DNA of 64,000 nucleotides from contig NZ_PVTG01000016.1 of NCBI RefSeq assembly GCF_003002915.1, forward strand, positions 1 to 64,000, read 5' to 3'. The notes below the pieces were generated by a model. That model was not told where the DNA came from. It saw only the letters and a list, made by a program, of their open reading frames with translations, and did no database searches. Within the stretch, counting starts at the first letter, position 1, and the number at the start of each line of letters is the position of its first letter. A program made the translations under genes and the position numbers. This stretch comes from Geodermatophilus tzadiensis. Its GTDB lineage: Bacteria > Actinomycetota > Actinomycetes > Mycobacteriales > Geodermatophilaceae. This document shows positions 36,157-45,556 of this stretch, in pieces.

Positions 36157-36882
36157 GTGAGCACCCTCGCCGCGGCCGCCGAGACCCTGCACGTCCCGGC
36201 GGCGGTCGACCTGGCCGCGATCGTGGTCGGCGCCCTCACCGGCGGCCTGCTGGCCGCGCGCGAGGGGTTCGCCGTCTCCGGCGTGCTGCTCCTGGCCGTC
36301 ACCGGCGGGCTCGGCGGCGGGCTGGTCCGCGACGTGCTGCTGGCCGCCGGGCCGCCGGTGGCGCTGACGAACCCGAGCTACCTGCCGGCCGTGGCGATCA
36401 CCGCGGCGGTGACCTTCTACTTCTCCGGCTGGCTGTCGCGGCTGACGAGTCTGCTGGTGGTGCTCGACGCGGTCACCCTCGGCCTGTTCACCGTCATCGG
36501 CGCGCAGAAGGCCCAGCTCGCCGGCCTGCCCAGCGCCTCGGTGGTGTTCATCGGCACGCTGACCGCCGTGGGCGGGGCGGTGATCCGCGACGTGCTGCTC
36601 GCGCAGCGGGCCGACATCGTGCAGCCGGGCCCGTACAACGCGGTGGCCGCGCTGCTGGGCGCCACCGCGCTGACCGTGCTCGCCGGCCCGGCCGGTCTCG
36701 ACCCGATCCCGGTGGCGCTGCTGGTCATCGTCCTGGTCGCGGCGCTGCGGGTGCTGTCGGTGTGGCGCGGCTGGGAGGCCCCGGTCGCCGTCGACCTGCC
36801 CGGGCGCGCCCGCAGCCGGCTGGCGCGGACGCGCCCGGGACGCCCCGACGGACGCCGCCGGCTGCGGCGCCGCGACCGCTGA
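36157..36882 (+). CDS. UPF0126 / TRIC-type membrane protein
   Basis: The 241-aa membrane protein has two copies of a three-helix UPF0126 unit. Each has the Gly-rich signature (TGGLGGGLVRDVLL and TAVGGAVIRDVLL), and a basic cytoplasmic tail follows. The family includes bacterial TRIC cation channels and the YicG glycine transporter. The substrate is not decided by sequence. The GTG start at 36157 is divergent from the GGDEF-EAL gene and convergent with the amidase gene. Confidence 0.85.
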   Translation: MSTLAAAAETLHVPAAVDLAAIVVGALTGGLLAAREGFAVSGVLLLAVTGGLGGGLVRDVLLAAGPPVALTNPSYLPAVAITAAVTFYFSGWLSRLTSLLVVLDAVTLGLFTVIGAQKAQLAGLPSASVVFIGTLTAVGGAVIRDVLLAQRADIVQPGPYNAVAALLGATALTVLAGPAGLDPIPVALLVIVLVAALRVLSVWRGWEAPVAVDLPGRARSRLARTRPGRPDGRRRLRRRDR

Positions 36883-36900
36883 GGCCGCCGGTCCCGCGGG

Positions 36901-38436
36901 TCAGCGGGCGGGCGGGGGCGGGAAGCCGCCGACGAGCTGCTCGAAGGCGTGCGCCACCCGGAGGCACGTGGCGTCGGCGAACCGGCGGCCGACCAGCATC
37001 ATCCCGACCGGCAGGCCCTCGGACAGCCCCGCGGGGACGCTGGTGGCGGGGTGCCCGCTGACGTCGAACGGCGCGCAGTTGACGATCATCTCCAGGCCCC
37101 GGGCCACCCGGACCTCGAGCGGGTCGTCGGGCGCCGGGATCGGCCGGGCGACCATCGGCACGGTCGGCATCACCAGCAGGTCGACGTCGACCAGCGCCTC
37201 GTCGTAGCGACGGCGGACCTCCGCGGCCAGGTTCTGCGCCATCGCGTAGTGCCGGCCCTGCTCCCGCTCCAGCGACCAGCGGCCGGCGAGGGCGACCGCG
37301 GTGACCGTGGGCGACCAGCGGTCGGCGGTCTCCCGGCGCCGCCGTCCGTAGTGGGCGACCAGCTCGGGGTCGTAGCGGCCCTCCCAGCCGTGGCCGTACC
37401 CGTTGCCCTCGATCATCTGCACGGTCGCGCCGTCGGTGGCGATGACGTTCCAGACGTGCAGCGCGTGCCGGTGCCACGGCAGGTCGACGTCGACCACCTC
37501 GACGCCCAGCTCCCGCAGCCGCCCCGCCGCCGCCCGCACGGTGTCGTCGACGCCGTCCTCGGACAGCTCCTCCCAGCCGAAGCCCTGGGCGACCACGCCG
37601 ACCCGCAGGCCCGCGACGTCCCCGCCGAGGGCGGCGGCGTAGGCGTCGGGCGCCAGGTCGGCCGGCTGCCGGGGGTCCTCGCCGTCCCGGCCGGCCAGGA
37701 CGTCGAGCACCGCCGCCGCGTCGGCGACCGTGCGGGTCATCGGGCCGAGGTGGTCGAGGGTCGTCTCGATCGGGAAGGCACCGGTGTAGGGGACCAGACC
37801 GTGGGTGGGCTTGTGCCCGACGATGCCGCAGAAGGCCGCCGGCATGCGGATCGACCCGCCCTGGTCGCCGCCCAGCGCCAGGTCGGCCTCGCCCGCCGCG
37901 ACCAGCGCGGCGCTGCCGCTGGAGCTGCCGCCCGTCGTGCGGGTGGGGTCCCACGGGTTGCGCACCGGGCCGCTGACGGAGGTGTGGCTGCCGCCCGAGA
38001 AGCACAGGTCCTCGCAGACGGACTTGCCGGTGACGGTGGCGCCGGCGTCGAGCAGGCGGGTCACCACGGTGGCGTCCCGGGCCGGCACGAAGCCCTCGAC
38101 GGTGTGGCTGCCGTTCGTCATCGGCACGCCGGCGACCGCCACGTTGTCCTTGACCGCCACCGTGCGGCCGGCCAGCGGACCGTCGGCCGCACCCCGGATC
38201 TCGGTGCGCACGTACCAGGCCCCGAGCGGGTTGTCCGCGTCGTCGGGCCGGGTGCCGGACCGGTCGGCGGGCGGCTGCGGGGCGACCTCGGCGTACAGCT
38301 CCTCGACGGCGTCGTAGGAGGTGAGGAACGCGGCGACCAGCGGGGTGTAGGCGGCCACCTCCGCCTCGTCGGGGCGCATGCCCCACGAGGAGGCGAGCGC
38401 GGCGACCTCGGTCTCGTCCGGCGGGCGTACGGCCAC
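36901..38436 (-). CDS. Amidase (amidase-signature family)
   Basis: The 511-aa enzyme starts at GTG 38436, with AGGAGG upstream. The Ser-cisSer-Lys triad is visible: Lys in VAVKDNVAVAG, the cis-Ser region in TGGSSSGSAA, and the nucleophile Ser in GGDQGGSIRMPA. The family hydrolyses amides such as indoleacetamide, aliphatic amides or aryl amides. The long N-terminal helical extension is usual for the larger amidases. No gatA/B/C partners are near, so it is not the tRNA amidotransferase. The substrate is unknown. Confidence 0.9.
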   Translation of the reverse strand: MAVRPPDETEVAALASSWGMRPDEAEVAAYTPLVAAFLTSYDAVEELYAEVAPQPPADRSGTRPDDADNPLGAWYVRTEIRGAADGPLAGRTVAVKDNVAVAGVPMTNGSHTVEGFVPARDATVVTRLLDAGATVTGKSVCEDLCFSGGSHTSVSGPVRNPWDPTRTTGGSSSGSAALVAAGEADLALGGDQGGSIRMPAAFCGIVGHKPTHGLVPYTGAFPIETTLDHLGPMTRTVADAAAVLDVLAGRDGEDPRQPADLAPDAYAAALGGDVAGLRVGVVAQGFGWEELSEDGVDDTVRAAAGRLRELGVEVVDVDLPWHRHALHVWNVIATDGATVQMIEGNGYGHGWEGRYDPELVAHYGRRRRETADRWSPTVTAVALAGRWSLEREQGRHYAMAQNLAAEVRRRYDEALVDVDLLVMPTVPMVARPIPAPDDPLEVRVARGLEMIVNCAPFDVSGHPATSVPAGLSEGLPVGMMLVGRRFADATCLRVAHAFEQLVGGFPPPPAR

Positions 38437-38547
38437 GGTTCCTCCTGCGGCGCTGGGTGTGGGAGGAGGCCAGCGTGGCGGGTGACCGGGACCACCGCGA
38501 GCCGGCCGCGGTCGCGCGGGCCACCCGGGCACGGCCAGGATGGGCCC

Positions 38548-39777
38548 GTGAGCGAGCCCGACCGCGAGCACGACGTCGTCCTCCTCGGTGCCACCGGCTT
38601 CGTCGGCCGGCTGGTGGCCGGGTACCTGGCCGAGGCCGCGCCGCCCGACCTGCGGGTCGCGCTGGCCGGCCGGTCGCGGGAGCGGCTGACCACGGCCGCC
38701 GCGGAGCTGCCGGCGGCGGGGCGGCGCTGGCCGCTGCTGGAGGCCGACACCGGCGACCCGGCGTCACTGGCGCAGCTGGCGGGGAGCACCCGCGTGCTGG
38801 TGACCACCGTGGGTCCCTACGCCCGGTACGGCCTGCCGGTCGTCGATGCGTGCGCCCGGGCCGGCACCCACTACGCCGACCTCACCGGCGAGGTGCTCTT
38901 CGTCCGCGAGGCGATCGACCGCTTCGACGCCGTCGCCCGGGAGTCCGGCGCGCGGATCGTGCACGCCGCCGGCTACGACTCCATCCCCTCCGACCTGTCG
39001 GTGTACCTGCTCGCCGAGCGGGCGCGGGAGGACGGCGCCGGCGGGCTCACCGACGTCCGGCTGGTCGCGAGCCTGCGCGGCGGCTTCAGCGGCGGCACGG
39101 TCGCCTCCATGCGCGGCCAGATCGAGGCGATGGCGACCGACCGCGCGGTGCGCCGGCTGATCGGCGACCCCTACGCGCTCTCCCCCGACCGCGCCGCCGA
39201 GCCCGGCACCCGGCAGCCCCCGGACGCCGCCCCGCCGGCCCTGGCCGCCGACGGCCGGTGGACCGCCCCGTTCGTCATGGCGCCGTTCAACACCCGGATC
39301 GTGCGGCGCAGCAACGCGCTGCAGGAGTGGTCCTACGGGCGGAACATGCGCTACGGGGAGGCGATGAGCGCCGGGCGCGGCCTCCCCGGGGCACTCGCCG
39401 CCGCCGGCATCACCACCGGCCTGGCCGCGGGGCTGGGCGCGCTCGCCTTCGCGCCGACCCGCGCGCTGCTCGACCGGGTGCTGCCCGCGCCCGGCAGCGG
39501 CCCGTCGGAGGCGGCCCGGGAGAAGGGCTTCTTCCGGATGGTCGTCGACGCCGCCACCGAGGGCGGGCGGCGCTACCGGGCGACCGCGGCGGGGCCCGGC
39601 GACCCCGGCTACAAGGCGACGTCGGTCATGCTCGGCGAGGTCGCGCTGGGCCTGGCGCTCGACGGGGACCGGCTGCCCGACCGCGCCGGCTCGCTCACCC
39701 CGGCGACCGCGCTGGACGGCGTGCTCGTCGAGCGGCTGCGCGCCGCGGGCCACTCCTACGAGGTCACCGAGATCTGA
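38548..39777 (+). CDS. Saccharopine-dehydrogenase-fold protein (trans-acting enoyl reductase-like)
   Basis: The 409-aa protein starts at GTG 38548. An N-terminal Rossmann domain (VLLGATGFVGRLVAGYLAE) and AGRSRERL bind a nucleotide cofactor. The middle part (TTVGPYARYGLPVVDACARA, YDSIPSDLSVYLL) is typical of the mycobacterial family with trans-acting enoyl reductase Rv2953. In mycobacteria that enzyme works with type I polyketide synthases in lipid synthesis. No polyketide synthase is in this window, so the partner is unknown. A hydrophobic stretch near residues 275-310 may contact membrane. It is divergent from the amidase gene. Confidence 0.85.
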   Translation: MSEPDREHDVVLLGATGFVGRLVAGYLAEAAPPDLRVALAGRSRERLTTAAAELPAAGRRWPLLEADTGDPASLAQLAGSTRVLVTTVGPYARYGLPVVDACARAGTHYADLTGEVLFVREAIDRFDAVARESGARIVHAAGYDSIPSDLSVYLLAERAREDGAGGLTDVRLVASLRGGFSGGTVASMRGQIEAMATDRAVRRLIGDPYALSPDRAAEPGTRQPPDAAPPALAADGRWTAPFVMAPFNTRIVRRSNALQEWSYGRNMRYGEAMSAGRGLPGALAAAGITTGLAAGLGALAFAPTRALLDRVLPAPGSGPSEAAREKGFFRMVVDAATEGGRRYRATAAGPGDPGYKATSVMLGEVALGLALDGDRLPDRAGSLTPATALDGVLVERLRAAGHSYEVTEI

Positions 39778-39793
39778 GGGCGGGGCGGGCGAT

Positions 39794-39875
39794 GATCAGG
39801 TGACCTGATCGTCGCGCGTCCCACCTGACGGTGGGACGTCGGGTCGGACGCGCTGCGGTGCGGTCGGACGCGCTG
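39794..39875 (-). repeat. Dispersed 79-bp repeat, copy 2
   Basis: Reading the minus strand, this ends in the same palindrome GATCAGGTCACCTGATC and shares CCGCACCGCAGCGCGTCC and GGTGGGACGCGC with the copies at 26713 and 49087. A second hairpin with arms GTCCCACC/GGTGGGAC lies at 39818-39837. It sits between convergent gene ends at 39777 and 39901, where a bidirectional terminator would be expected. Confidence 0.7.
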
Positions 39876-39900
39876 CAGTGCGGTCCGGACGACCGCGGTG

Positions 39901-42636
39901 TCAGCGCACCCGGACGGCGAGCAGCGCGACGTCGTCCTCGGCGTCGGGCAGGAACAGCCGCGCGAGCACCCGGTCGCACAGCTCCTCCAGCGGCAGGCCG
40001 GCCGCGTCGCGCAGCACCGCGACCAGCTCGGCGGTGCCCGCGTCGAGGTCGCGGTCGCGCCGCTCGACCAGCCCGTCGGTGTGCAGCAGCACCGTGCTGC
40101 CCACCGGCAGGACGTCGGTGCAGTCGGTGCGCGGCCGGTCGGGGTCGACGCCGAGCAGCAGGTCGGCGTGCCCGGGGTCGAGCGCGCGGACGCCGCCGTC
40201 GGGGTCGACGACGACCGGGGGCGGGTGGCCGGCGCTCGACCAGCGCAGCAGCGCCGGCTGCCCGGGCTGCCGCTCGAGCCGCGCCACCACCGCCGTCGCC
40301 ATGGCGCCCAGGTCCAGTCCCACCGCCGCCCGGTCCAGCCGGGTGAGCGCCTCGGCCGGCGAGGGGTCGCCGGCGTAGGCGATCCCGCGCAGCAGCCCGC
40401 GCAGCTGACCCATGACCGCGGCGGCGTGCCGGTCGTGGCCGACGACGTCGCCGATGGCCAGCACCGTGTGCCCGCCGGCCTCGACGAAGGCGTCGTACCA
40501 GTCGCCGCCGATCTCGGCGCCCTCGGACGCCGGGCGGTAGCGGACGACGATCTCGCAGCCCGGGGGCCGGGGCGGCGCGGTGAGCATGCTGTGCTGCAGC
40601 ACCTCGGCCAGGTCGCGCTGCTGGGCGTACAGGCGGGCCGACTGCAGCGCCAGCCCGGCGCGGCGGCCCACCTCGACCGCCGTCTCCAGCTCCTCGGGGG
40701 TGTGCGGGCCACGCTCGGCGCCGTTGGCCGTGCCGAGGGCGCCGATGACGTGCCCGCGGGCGACCAGCGGCACGATCAGCGCCGACCGCGGCTCCAGCCG
40801 CAGCAGCGTCTCCCGGGCGGCGGGGTCGGGCAGCGAGCGGGCGATCCGCTCGGGGTCCAGGTCGGGCACGACCAGCGGCCGGCCGGTGCGGGTGACCACG
40901 CGGGCGGCGTGCTCGTCGCTCATCCCGGGCACCATCGCGCGCACGTAGGCGGCGACGTCCTCGCGGCGGGCCGGGTCGCGGTGCGCCCAGGCCACCTCCT
41001 GCAGCCGGCCCTGCTCCTCGGTGACCACGATCCAGCACCAGTCCGCCAGCGCCGGCACGACCAGGCCGGCGAGGCGGTCGAGCTGCTCGGTGATGTCGAG
41101 GCTGCCCGAGAGCACCTGCCCGGCCTCGGCGAGCAGCTGCAGCCGCCGGTTGGCCGCCAGCAGCTCCGCCTCGGCGGCGGCCCGCTCGGCGCGGGAGCGC
41201 ATGCGGGAGACGCTGGTGGCGATCTGCGCGGTCAGCGCGTCGAGCAGCTCGGCGTCGGTGTCGGCGAAGGCGTGCTCGGTGTCCCAGACGACGACGAAGC
41301 TGCCCAGCAGCCGGCCCTCGACGCGCAGCGGGAGCGCGGCCATCGCCCGCACGCCCAGCGCCGGGCCGACCTCGGCCATCCGCGGGAAGCGCGCGACCGC
41401 CTCCTCGAGGTCGGCGAACAGGAACCGCTCGCCGTGGTGGGCGGCGTACTGGGTGGGCAGCTCGTCGTCGAGCTCGACGACCACGCCCCGCTCGCCCAGG
41501 TCCACCTCGACGTCGGCCTCGGCGGCGGCCGCGGCCACGGTGTCGGCCAGCCGCTGCCCGAGGTGCAGCCGCAGGGTGCCGTCGCGGTCGAAGGCGGCCA
41601 GCGCGGACGACGACGCGCCCAGGACCCGCGCGCCGCGCAGCGCGATCTCGGCCAGCTGGGACAGCGCCGTGGCGTTGGCGAGCTCCGCGGCCACCTGGGC
41701 CACCGCGGCGGCGCGCTGCACCGCGGCCATCCGGCGGTCGGCCTGCTCCCGGGCCTCGGTGACGTCGACGACGGTGCCGAGCACCCGCACCGCCTCGCCG
41801 CGGACGTCGCGCACCACGCGCCCGCGGGACACCGTCCAGCGGGTCCCGCCGTCGGCGTGCAGCGCCCGGCACTCGACGACGTACTCGCCCGTCCCGGCGA
41901 ACGCCTCGGCCATCGCCGCCCGGACGGCGGCGTGGTCGTCGGGGTGGATCCGCTCGGCGAGCATCCGGTCGACGTCGGTGAACTCCTGGGCGCCCTCGAG
42001 GCCGTGCACCGCCGCACAGCGCTCGTCCCACGACACCACGCCGGTGCGCGGGTCGTGCTCCCAGATGCCGACCGAGCTGGCCTCCAGGGCGACGTCGAGG
42101 CGGGCCAGCGAGGCGCCGATCGCCGAGCGGGCCGCCGACAGCTCGAGCTCGGCGACCACGGAGGCGGCCAGGTGCTCGAGCAGGGCGGCGTCGTCGTCGT
42201 GCCACGCCCGGGGGGTGGTGTCGTAGACGGCGAGCGCGCCGACCACCCGGCCCGACGCCGAGACCAGGGGCGCGCCCAGGTAGGCGACGACCGCACCCGA
42301 GGTGACGGCCGGGAGGTCCGCGACGCGCTCGTCGCAGCGGCCGTCCGGCACGACGAGGACCCGCCCGTCCCGGACCACCCGCGCGGACAGTTGCCCGGTG
42401 AGCAGCGCCGGACCGCCGACGACGCCGGGCGGCAGCCCGTGGCCCCCCACGACGGTGTCCTGGTCGGTGAAGATGGTGACCTTGGCGTGGCCGGCGCCGA
42501 GCAGCCGGGCGGCCAGGCCGGAGAGCCGGTCGAAGGCCGCCGGGCCGGGCACCTCGACCAGCAGGCGGCGGGCCGCGGCGACGCGGTGGGCGTCGTGCAG
42601 CAGGTCAGGACCCTGCAACGGCACGGGGACGGACAC
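39901..42636 (-). CDS. Multi-sensor PP2C (SpoIIE/RsbU-type) phosphatase
   Basis: The 911-aa soluble protein has the order GAF (about 20-165), PAS with PAC motif (175-300), GAF (315-470), GAF (490-645), then a PP2C/SpoIIE phosphatase (660-910). Phosphatase motifs are EIGGDWYDAF, IGDVVGHDRHAAAVMGQL, LLHTDGLVERRDRD and DDVALLAVR, with metal-binding Asp residues intact. Such proteins act in partner-switching cascades, dephosphorylating an anti-anti-sigma factor in response to small molecules, redox or light sensed by the GAF/PAS domains. No anti-sigma genes lie in this window. The start at 42636 is ATG-like. Confidence 0.93.
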   Translation of the reverse strand: MSVPVPLQGPDLLHDAHRVAAARRLLVEVPGPAAFDRLSGLAARLLGAGHAKVTIFTDQDTVVGGHGLPPGVVGGPALLTGQLSARVVRDGRVLVVPDGRCDERVADLPAVTSGAVVAYLGAPLVSASGRVVGALAVYDTTPRAWHDDDAALLEHLAASVVAELELSAARSAIGASLARLDVALEASSVGIWEHDPRTGVVSWDERCAAVHGLEGAQEFTDVDRMLAERIHPDDHAAVRAAMAEAFAGTGEYVVECRALHADGGTRWTVSRGRVVRDVRGEAVRVLGTVVDVTEAREQADRRMAAVQRAAAVAQVAAELANATALSQLAEIALRGARVLGASSSALAAFDRDGTLRLHLGQRLADTVAAAAAEADVEVDLGERGVVVELDDELPTQYAAHHGERFLFADLEEAVARFPRMAEVGPALGVRAMAALPLRVEGRLLGSFVVVWDTEHAFADTDAELLDALTAQIATSVSRMRSRAERAAAEAELLAANRRLQLLAEAGQVLSGSLDITEQLDRLAGLVVPALADWCWIVVTEEQGRLQEVAWAHRDPARREDVAAYVRAMVPGMSDEHAARVVTRTGRPLVVPDLDPERIARSLPDPAARETLLRLEPRSALIVPLVARGHVIGALGTANGAERGPHTPEELETAVEVGRRAGLALQSARLYAQQRDLAEVLQHSMLTAPPRPPGCEIVVRYRPASEGAEIGGDWYDAFVEAGGHTVLAIGDVVGHDRHAAAVMGQLRGLLRGIAYAGDPSPAEALTRLDRAAVGLDLGAMATAVVARLERQPGQPALLRWSSAGHPPPVVVDPDGGVRALDPGHADLLLGVDPDRPRTDCTDVLPVGSTVLLHTDGLVERRDRDLDAGTAELVAVLRDAAGLPLEELCDRVLARLFLPDAEDDVALLAVRVR

Positions 42637-42799
42637 GACCCCTCCTCGTGCGCGGGCGGCCCGAGCGGCCGCGACCGGTCATGGTGCCACGCGGTGCCCG
42701 GGATACGGACGACTGAGTCCGCTGGCGTGGTCCCCCGACGGGGTGATCCTCCGCCTGCCGCCGGTCAAGCGCGACGCCGGGGCCGACGACCACCCGGGC

Positions 42800-43894
42800 A
42801 TGCCGGGCACCCTCACCTCGCGCCTGCCGGACTGCCGGCCGCTGCTGGCCGACCCCGCCGACCTGGGCGTCGTCTTCCAGCCGATCGTCGACCTCGCCCG
42901 GGCCCGCGTGGCCGGCTACGAGGCGCTGTCCCGCTTCCCCGGCACCGCCGGGCCCGAGGTCTGGTTCGCCGCGGCCGCCGACGCCGGGGTGGCCGGCGAG
43001 CTGCAGGCCCTCGCGCTGCACCGGGCACTGACCGCCGTCGCGCACCTGCCCCGGGACACCTTCCTGGTCGTCAACGTCGCGCCGCACCTGCTCGACAGCC
43101 GGCCGGTGCAGGCCGTGCTGGCCGGCCGGCCGGACCTGCGCGGCGTCGTCCTGGGCCTGACCGGGCACGACGTCGTGGCCGACCCCGCCGCGGTGCGCGT
43201 GCAGGTGGCCGCGCTGCGGGCCCGCGGTGCCCTGGTGGCCCTCGACGACACCGGCGGCGGCTGGTCGGGACTGGGCCGGATCGCCGCCCTGCGGCCGAAC
43301 CTGGTGGCGCTGGACCGGTCGCTGGTCGCCGGGGTCGACGCCGACCCGGTGCGCCAGGCCATCGCCGAGGTGCTGTCCGGGCTGACCGGCCGGACCGACT
43401 CCTGGCTGCTCGCCCAGGGCGTCGAGACCCGCGGGGAGCTGGCCACCGTCTGCCGCCTGGGCGTCCCGCTGGCGCAGGGCTGGCTGCTCGGCCGTCCGAC
43501 GTCCGGCTTCACGCCGCTGCACCCCGAGGTGGCCGCGCTGGTGCGGGCGCAGACCGCCCGCACCCGGGGAGCCGACACCGTCGCCGGCCTGCTGCGCCCG
43601 GTGCGCCAGGTGGAGGCGGCCGAGCCGACACCGGGCGTGCCGCCGGTGGTCCTGGTCGACCCGTCGGGCGCGCCGCTGGCGCTGCGGCTGGCCGACCCGC
43701 GCACCGGCGCGGTGTACACCGCTGCGGTGTCGCTGCGGGCGCACCACGGCGACGGCGTCGCCGTGACCCTGCACCGGGCGCTGAGCCGGCCTCCCGCCCA
43801 GCGCTTCGACCCGGTCGTCTGCACCGACACCGCCGGGGCCGTGCTCGGGCTGGTGCGCGTCGAGGACCTCGCCGGCGCCGCCGCGGCGCACTAG
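42800..43894 (+). CDS. Degenerate EAL-domain protein
   Basis: From ATG 42800 the protein is 364 aa; an in-frame GTG lies at 42743. The EAL fold is clear: VVFQPIVDLARARVAGYEAL (residues 24-43), NVAPHLL, LDDTGGGWSGL and GVETRGEL. Several catalytic positions are changed. The LEITE-type Glu is lost (LGLTG, 118-122), the Lys before LDR is Ala170, and EGVE is QGVE (206). Phosphodiesterase activity is therefore unlikely, and a c-di-GMP-binding or protein-binding role is more probable. The C-terminal 100 residues form an unassigned alpha/beta region. It is divergent from the PP2C gene. Confidence 0.85.
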   Translation: MPGTLTSRLPDCRPLLADPADLGVVFQPIVDLARARVAGYEALSRFPGTAGPEVWFAAAADAGVAGELQALALHRALTAVAHLPRDTFLVVNVAPHLLDSRPVQAVLAGRPDLRGVVLGLTGHDVVADPAAVRVQVAALRARGALVALDDTGGGWSGLGRIAALRPNLVALDRSLVAGVDADPVRQAIAEVLSGLTGRTDSWLLAQGVETRGELATVCRLGVPLAQGWLLGRPTSGFTPLHPEVAALVRAQTARTRGADTVAGLLRPVRQVEAAEPTPGVPPVVLVDPSGAPLALRLADPRTGAVYTAAVSLRAHHGDGVAVTLHRALSRPPAQRFDPVVCTDTAGAVLGLVRVEDLAGAAAAH

Positions 43895-43916
43895 GAGGAC
43901 CCGTTCGCCGCCCGCG

Positions 43917-44840
43917 TCAGGCGCTGGCGGCGGTCAGGGCGGCGTGCTCGTCGTCGGTGAGCACCAGGTCCTGCATCGGCAGCAGGTCGGCCAACTGGTC
44001 GACGTCGCGGCCGCTGGCGATGGGCGCGGTGACGGTCGGCCGGTCGGCCAGCCAGCGCAGCGCCACCGCGGCCGGCGTCACCCCGTGCGCGGAGGCCACC
44101 TCCGAGAGCGCCGCCAGCACCCGGTCCCCGCGCTCGCCGACGTAGGCGGCCGCACCCCGGGCGCGCGGGGAGTCGACCCGCTCGCCGGCCCGGTACTTGC
44201 CGGTGAGGAAGCCCTTGGCCAGGGCGAAGTAGGGCAGGCAGCCCAGCCCGCGGTCGGCGACGACGTCGCGCAGGCCGTCCTCGTAGACCGGCCGCTCCAC
44301 CAGGTTGTAGTGCGGCTGCAGCGCCACGTAGCGGGTCAGGCCCAGCCGCTCGGAGGTGTCGAGCGCCTCCGTCAGCCGCTGCGGCGAGTAGTTCGACGCC
44401 GCGACGTGCAGCACCTTGCCCGAGCGCACCAGCTCGTCGAAGGCGGTGAGCGTCTCCTCCAGCGGCGTCGTCTCGTCGTCGTAGTGCGCGTAGTAGAGGT
44501 CGATGCGGTCGGTCCGCAGGTTGCGCAGCGAGCGCTCGGCGGCCTCGCGGATCTCCCCGGCCGCCAGCGGGTGCGCCTTCTGCTGGGGCGAGGCCTTGGT
44601 CGCCACCACCACCCGGTCGCGCAGGCCGCGCTCGGCCATCCAGCCGCCGAGGATCTGCTCCGAGCGGCCGTCGCCGTACATCTCCGCGGTGTCGACGAAC
44701 GGGCGCAGGGTGCCGGGGACGGCGTCGACGAACCGGTCGAGGACGGCGTGCGACGTCGCCTCGTCGGCGGTCCAGCCGAAGACGTTGCCGCCGAGGCACA
44801 GGTCGCTGACGGTCAGGTCGGTCCCGGGCAGCTGTGGCAC
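43917..44840 (-). CDS. Aldo/keto reductase
   Basis: The 307-aa protein starts at GTG 44840. It has the (beta/alpha)8 aldo/keto reductase pattern: LCLGGNVFGWT, the catalytic Asp-Tyr region FVDTAEMYGDGRSEQILGGW, the Lys in VVATKASPQ, DLYYAHYDDETTPLEET, and a C-terminal NADPH-binding segment (TAPIASGRDVDQL). It reduces carbonyl compounds with NADPH. The natural substrate cannot be told from sequence. Confidence 0.9.
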   Translation of the reverse strand: MPQLPGTDLTVSDLCLGGNVFGWTADEATSHAVLDRFVDAVPGTLRPFVDTAEMYGDGRSEQILGGWMAERGLRDRVVVATKASPQQKAHPLAAGEIREAAERSLRNLRTDRIDLYYAHYDDETTPLEETLTAFDELVRSGKVLHVAASNYSPQRLTEALDTSERLGLTRYVALQPHYNLVERPVYEDGLRDVVADRGLGCLPYFALAKGFLTGKYRAGERVDSPRARGAAAYVGERGDRVLAALSEVASAHGVTPAAVALRWLADRPTVTAPIASGRDVDQLADLLPMQDLVLTDDEHAALTAASA

Positions 44841-45125
44841 TCCCCCACGCTAGGCGGCCCTCCCCGGGACCGCTGCCGGGCCGCCCGGACGGCGGCTGGG
44901 GCAGGTGGGGAGAGCGGGTCTGCTGGGTGCCCGGCCGGGTGGCGACGAGGCCCTGGACTGGCCAGATCCCCCGCGGACGTGACACGGTGCCCCGGGCCGG
45001 ACCACCGCGAAGGGGACCGGTCCGTCCCCCGGGCGCCCGCCCGGGGCGGCCGCCGCGCAGCGCGGCGGCACACCGGACGCGGCCCGCCGAGACCGCGCGG
45101 TCGCGACACCCACGAGAGGATCCCC

Positions 45126-45410
45126 GTGAACAAGGCCGAACTCGTCTCCGCCATCGCCAAGCGCGCCGACGTGCCGAGCTCCACCGTGGACGCCGTCCTC
45201 AACGGCCTCCAGGAGGAGCTCGTCGAGGCGATCACCCGCGGTGAGAAGGTCGCCGTCTCCGGTCTGCTGACCGTCGAGCGGACCCAGCGCTCGGCGCGCA
45301 CCGGCCGCAACCCGCAGACCGGCGAGTCGATCGACATCCCCGCGGCCAACACCGTCAAGGTGACCGCCGGCTCGAACCTGAAGAAGGCCGCCAGCAACGT
45401 GCCGGTGTGA
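45126..45410 (+). CDS. hup: HU-family nucleoid protein
   Basis: The 94-aa protein starts at GTG 45126, with GAGAGGA upstream. It reads VNKAELVSAIAKRADVPSST at the start and carries the HU DNA-binding arm (GRNPQTGESIDIPAANTVKV). The long Lys/Ala-rich tail of mycobacterial HupB is absent, so this is the short form. It bends and compacts DNA. The 285-bp gap upstream should hold its promoter. A short hairpin follows the stop. Confidence 0.95.
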   Translation: MNKAELVSAIAKRADVPSSTVDAVLNGLQEELVEAITRGEKVAVSGLLTVERTQRSARTGRNPQTGESIDIPAANTVKVTAGSNLKKAASNVPV

Positions 45411-45412
45411 CC

Positions 45413-45429
45413 CGCCGGGGTCCCCGGCG
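45413..45429 (+). terminator. Hairpin after hup
   Basis: Perfect 8-base arms (CGCCGGGG and CCCCGGCG) separated by one T begin 3 bases after the hup stop. A loop of this size would open a few pairs. There is no U tract. Confidence 0.45.
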
Positions 45430-45556
45430 ACGCACCGGTGCGACCTCCCGCCGCCGGGGCGGCGCCTGCCCCCTGTGACCGCGCCCACCTCCGCGTGGGT
45501 GAGGATGCCCGGGCAGGCGCCGCCCGACGGGCGGACGGCGCGGGACGGAGGAGCGC

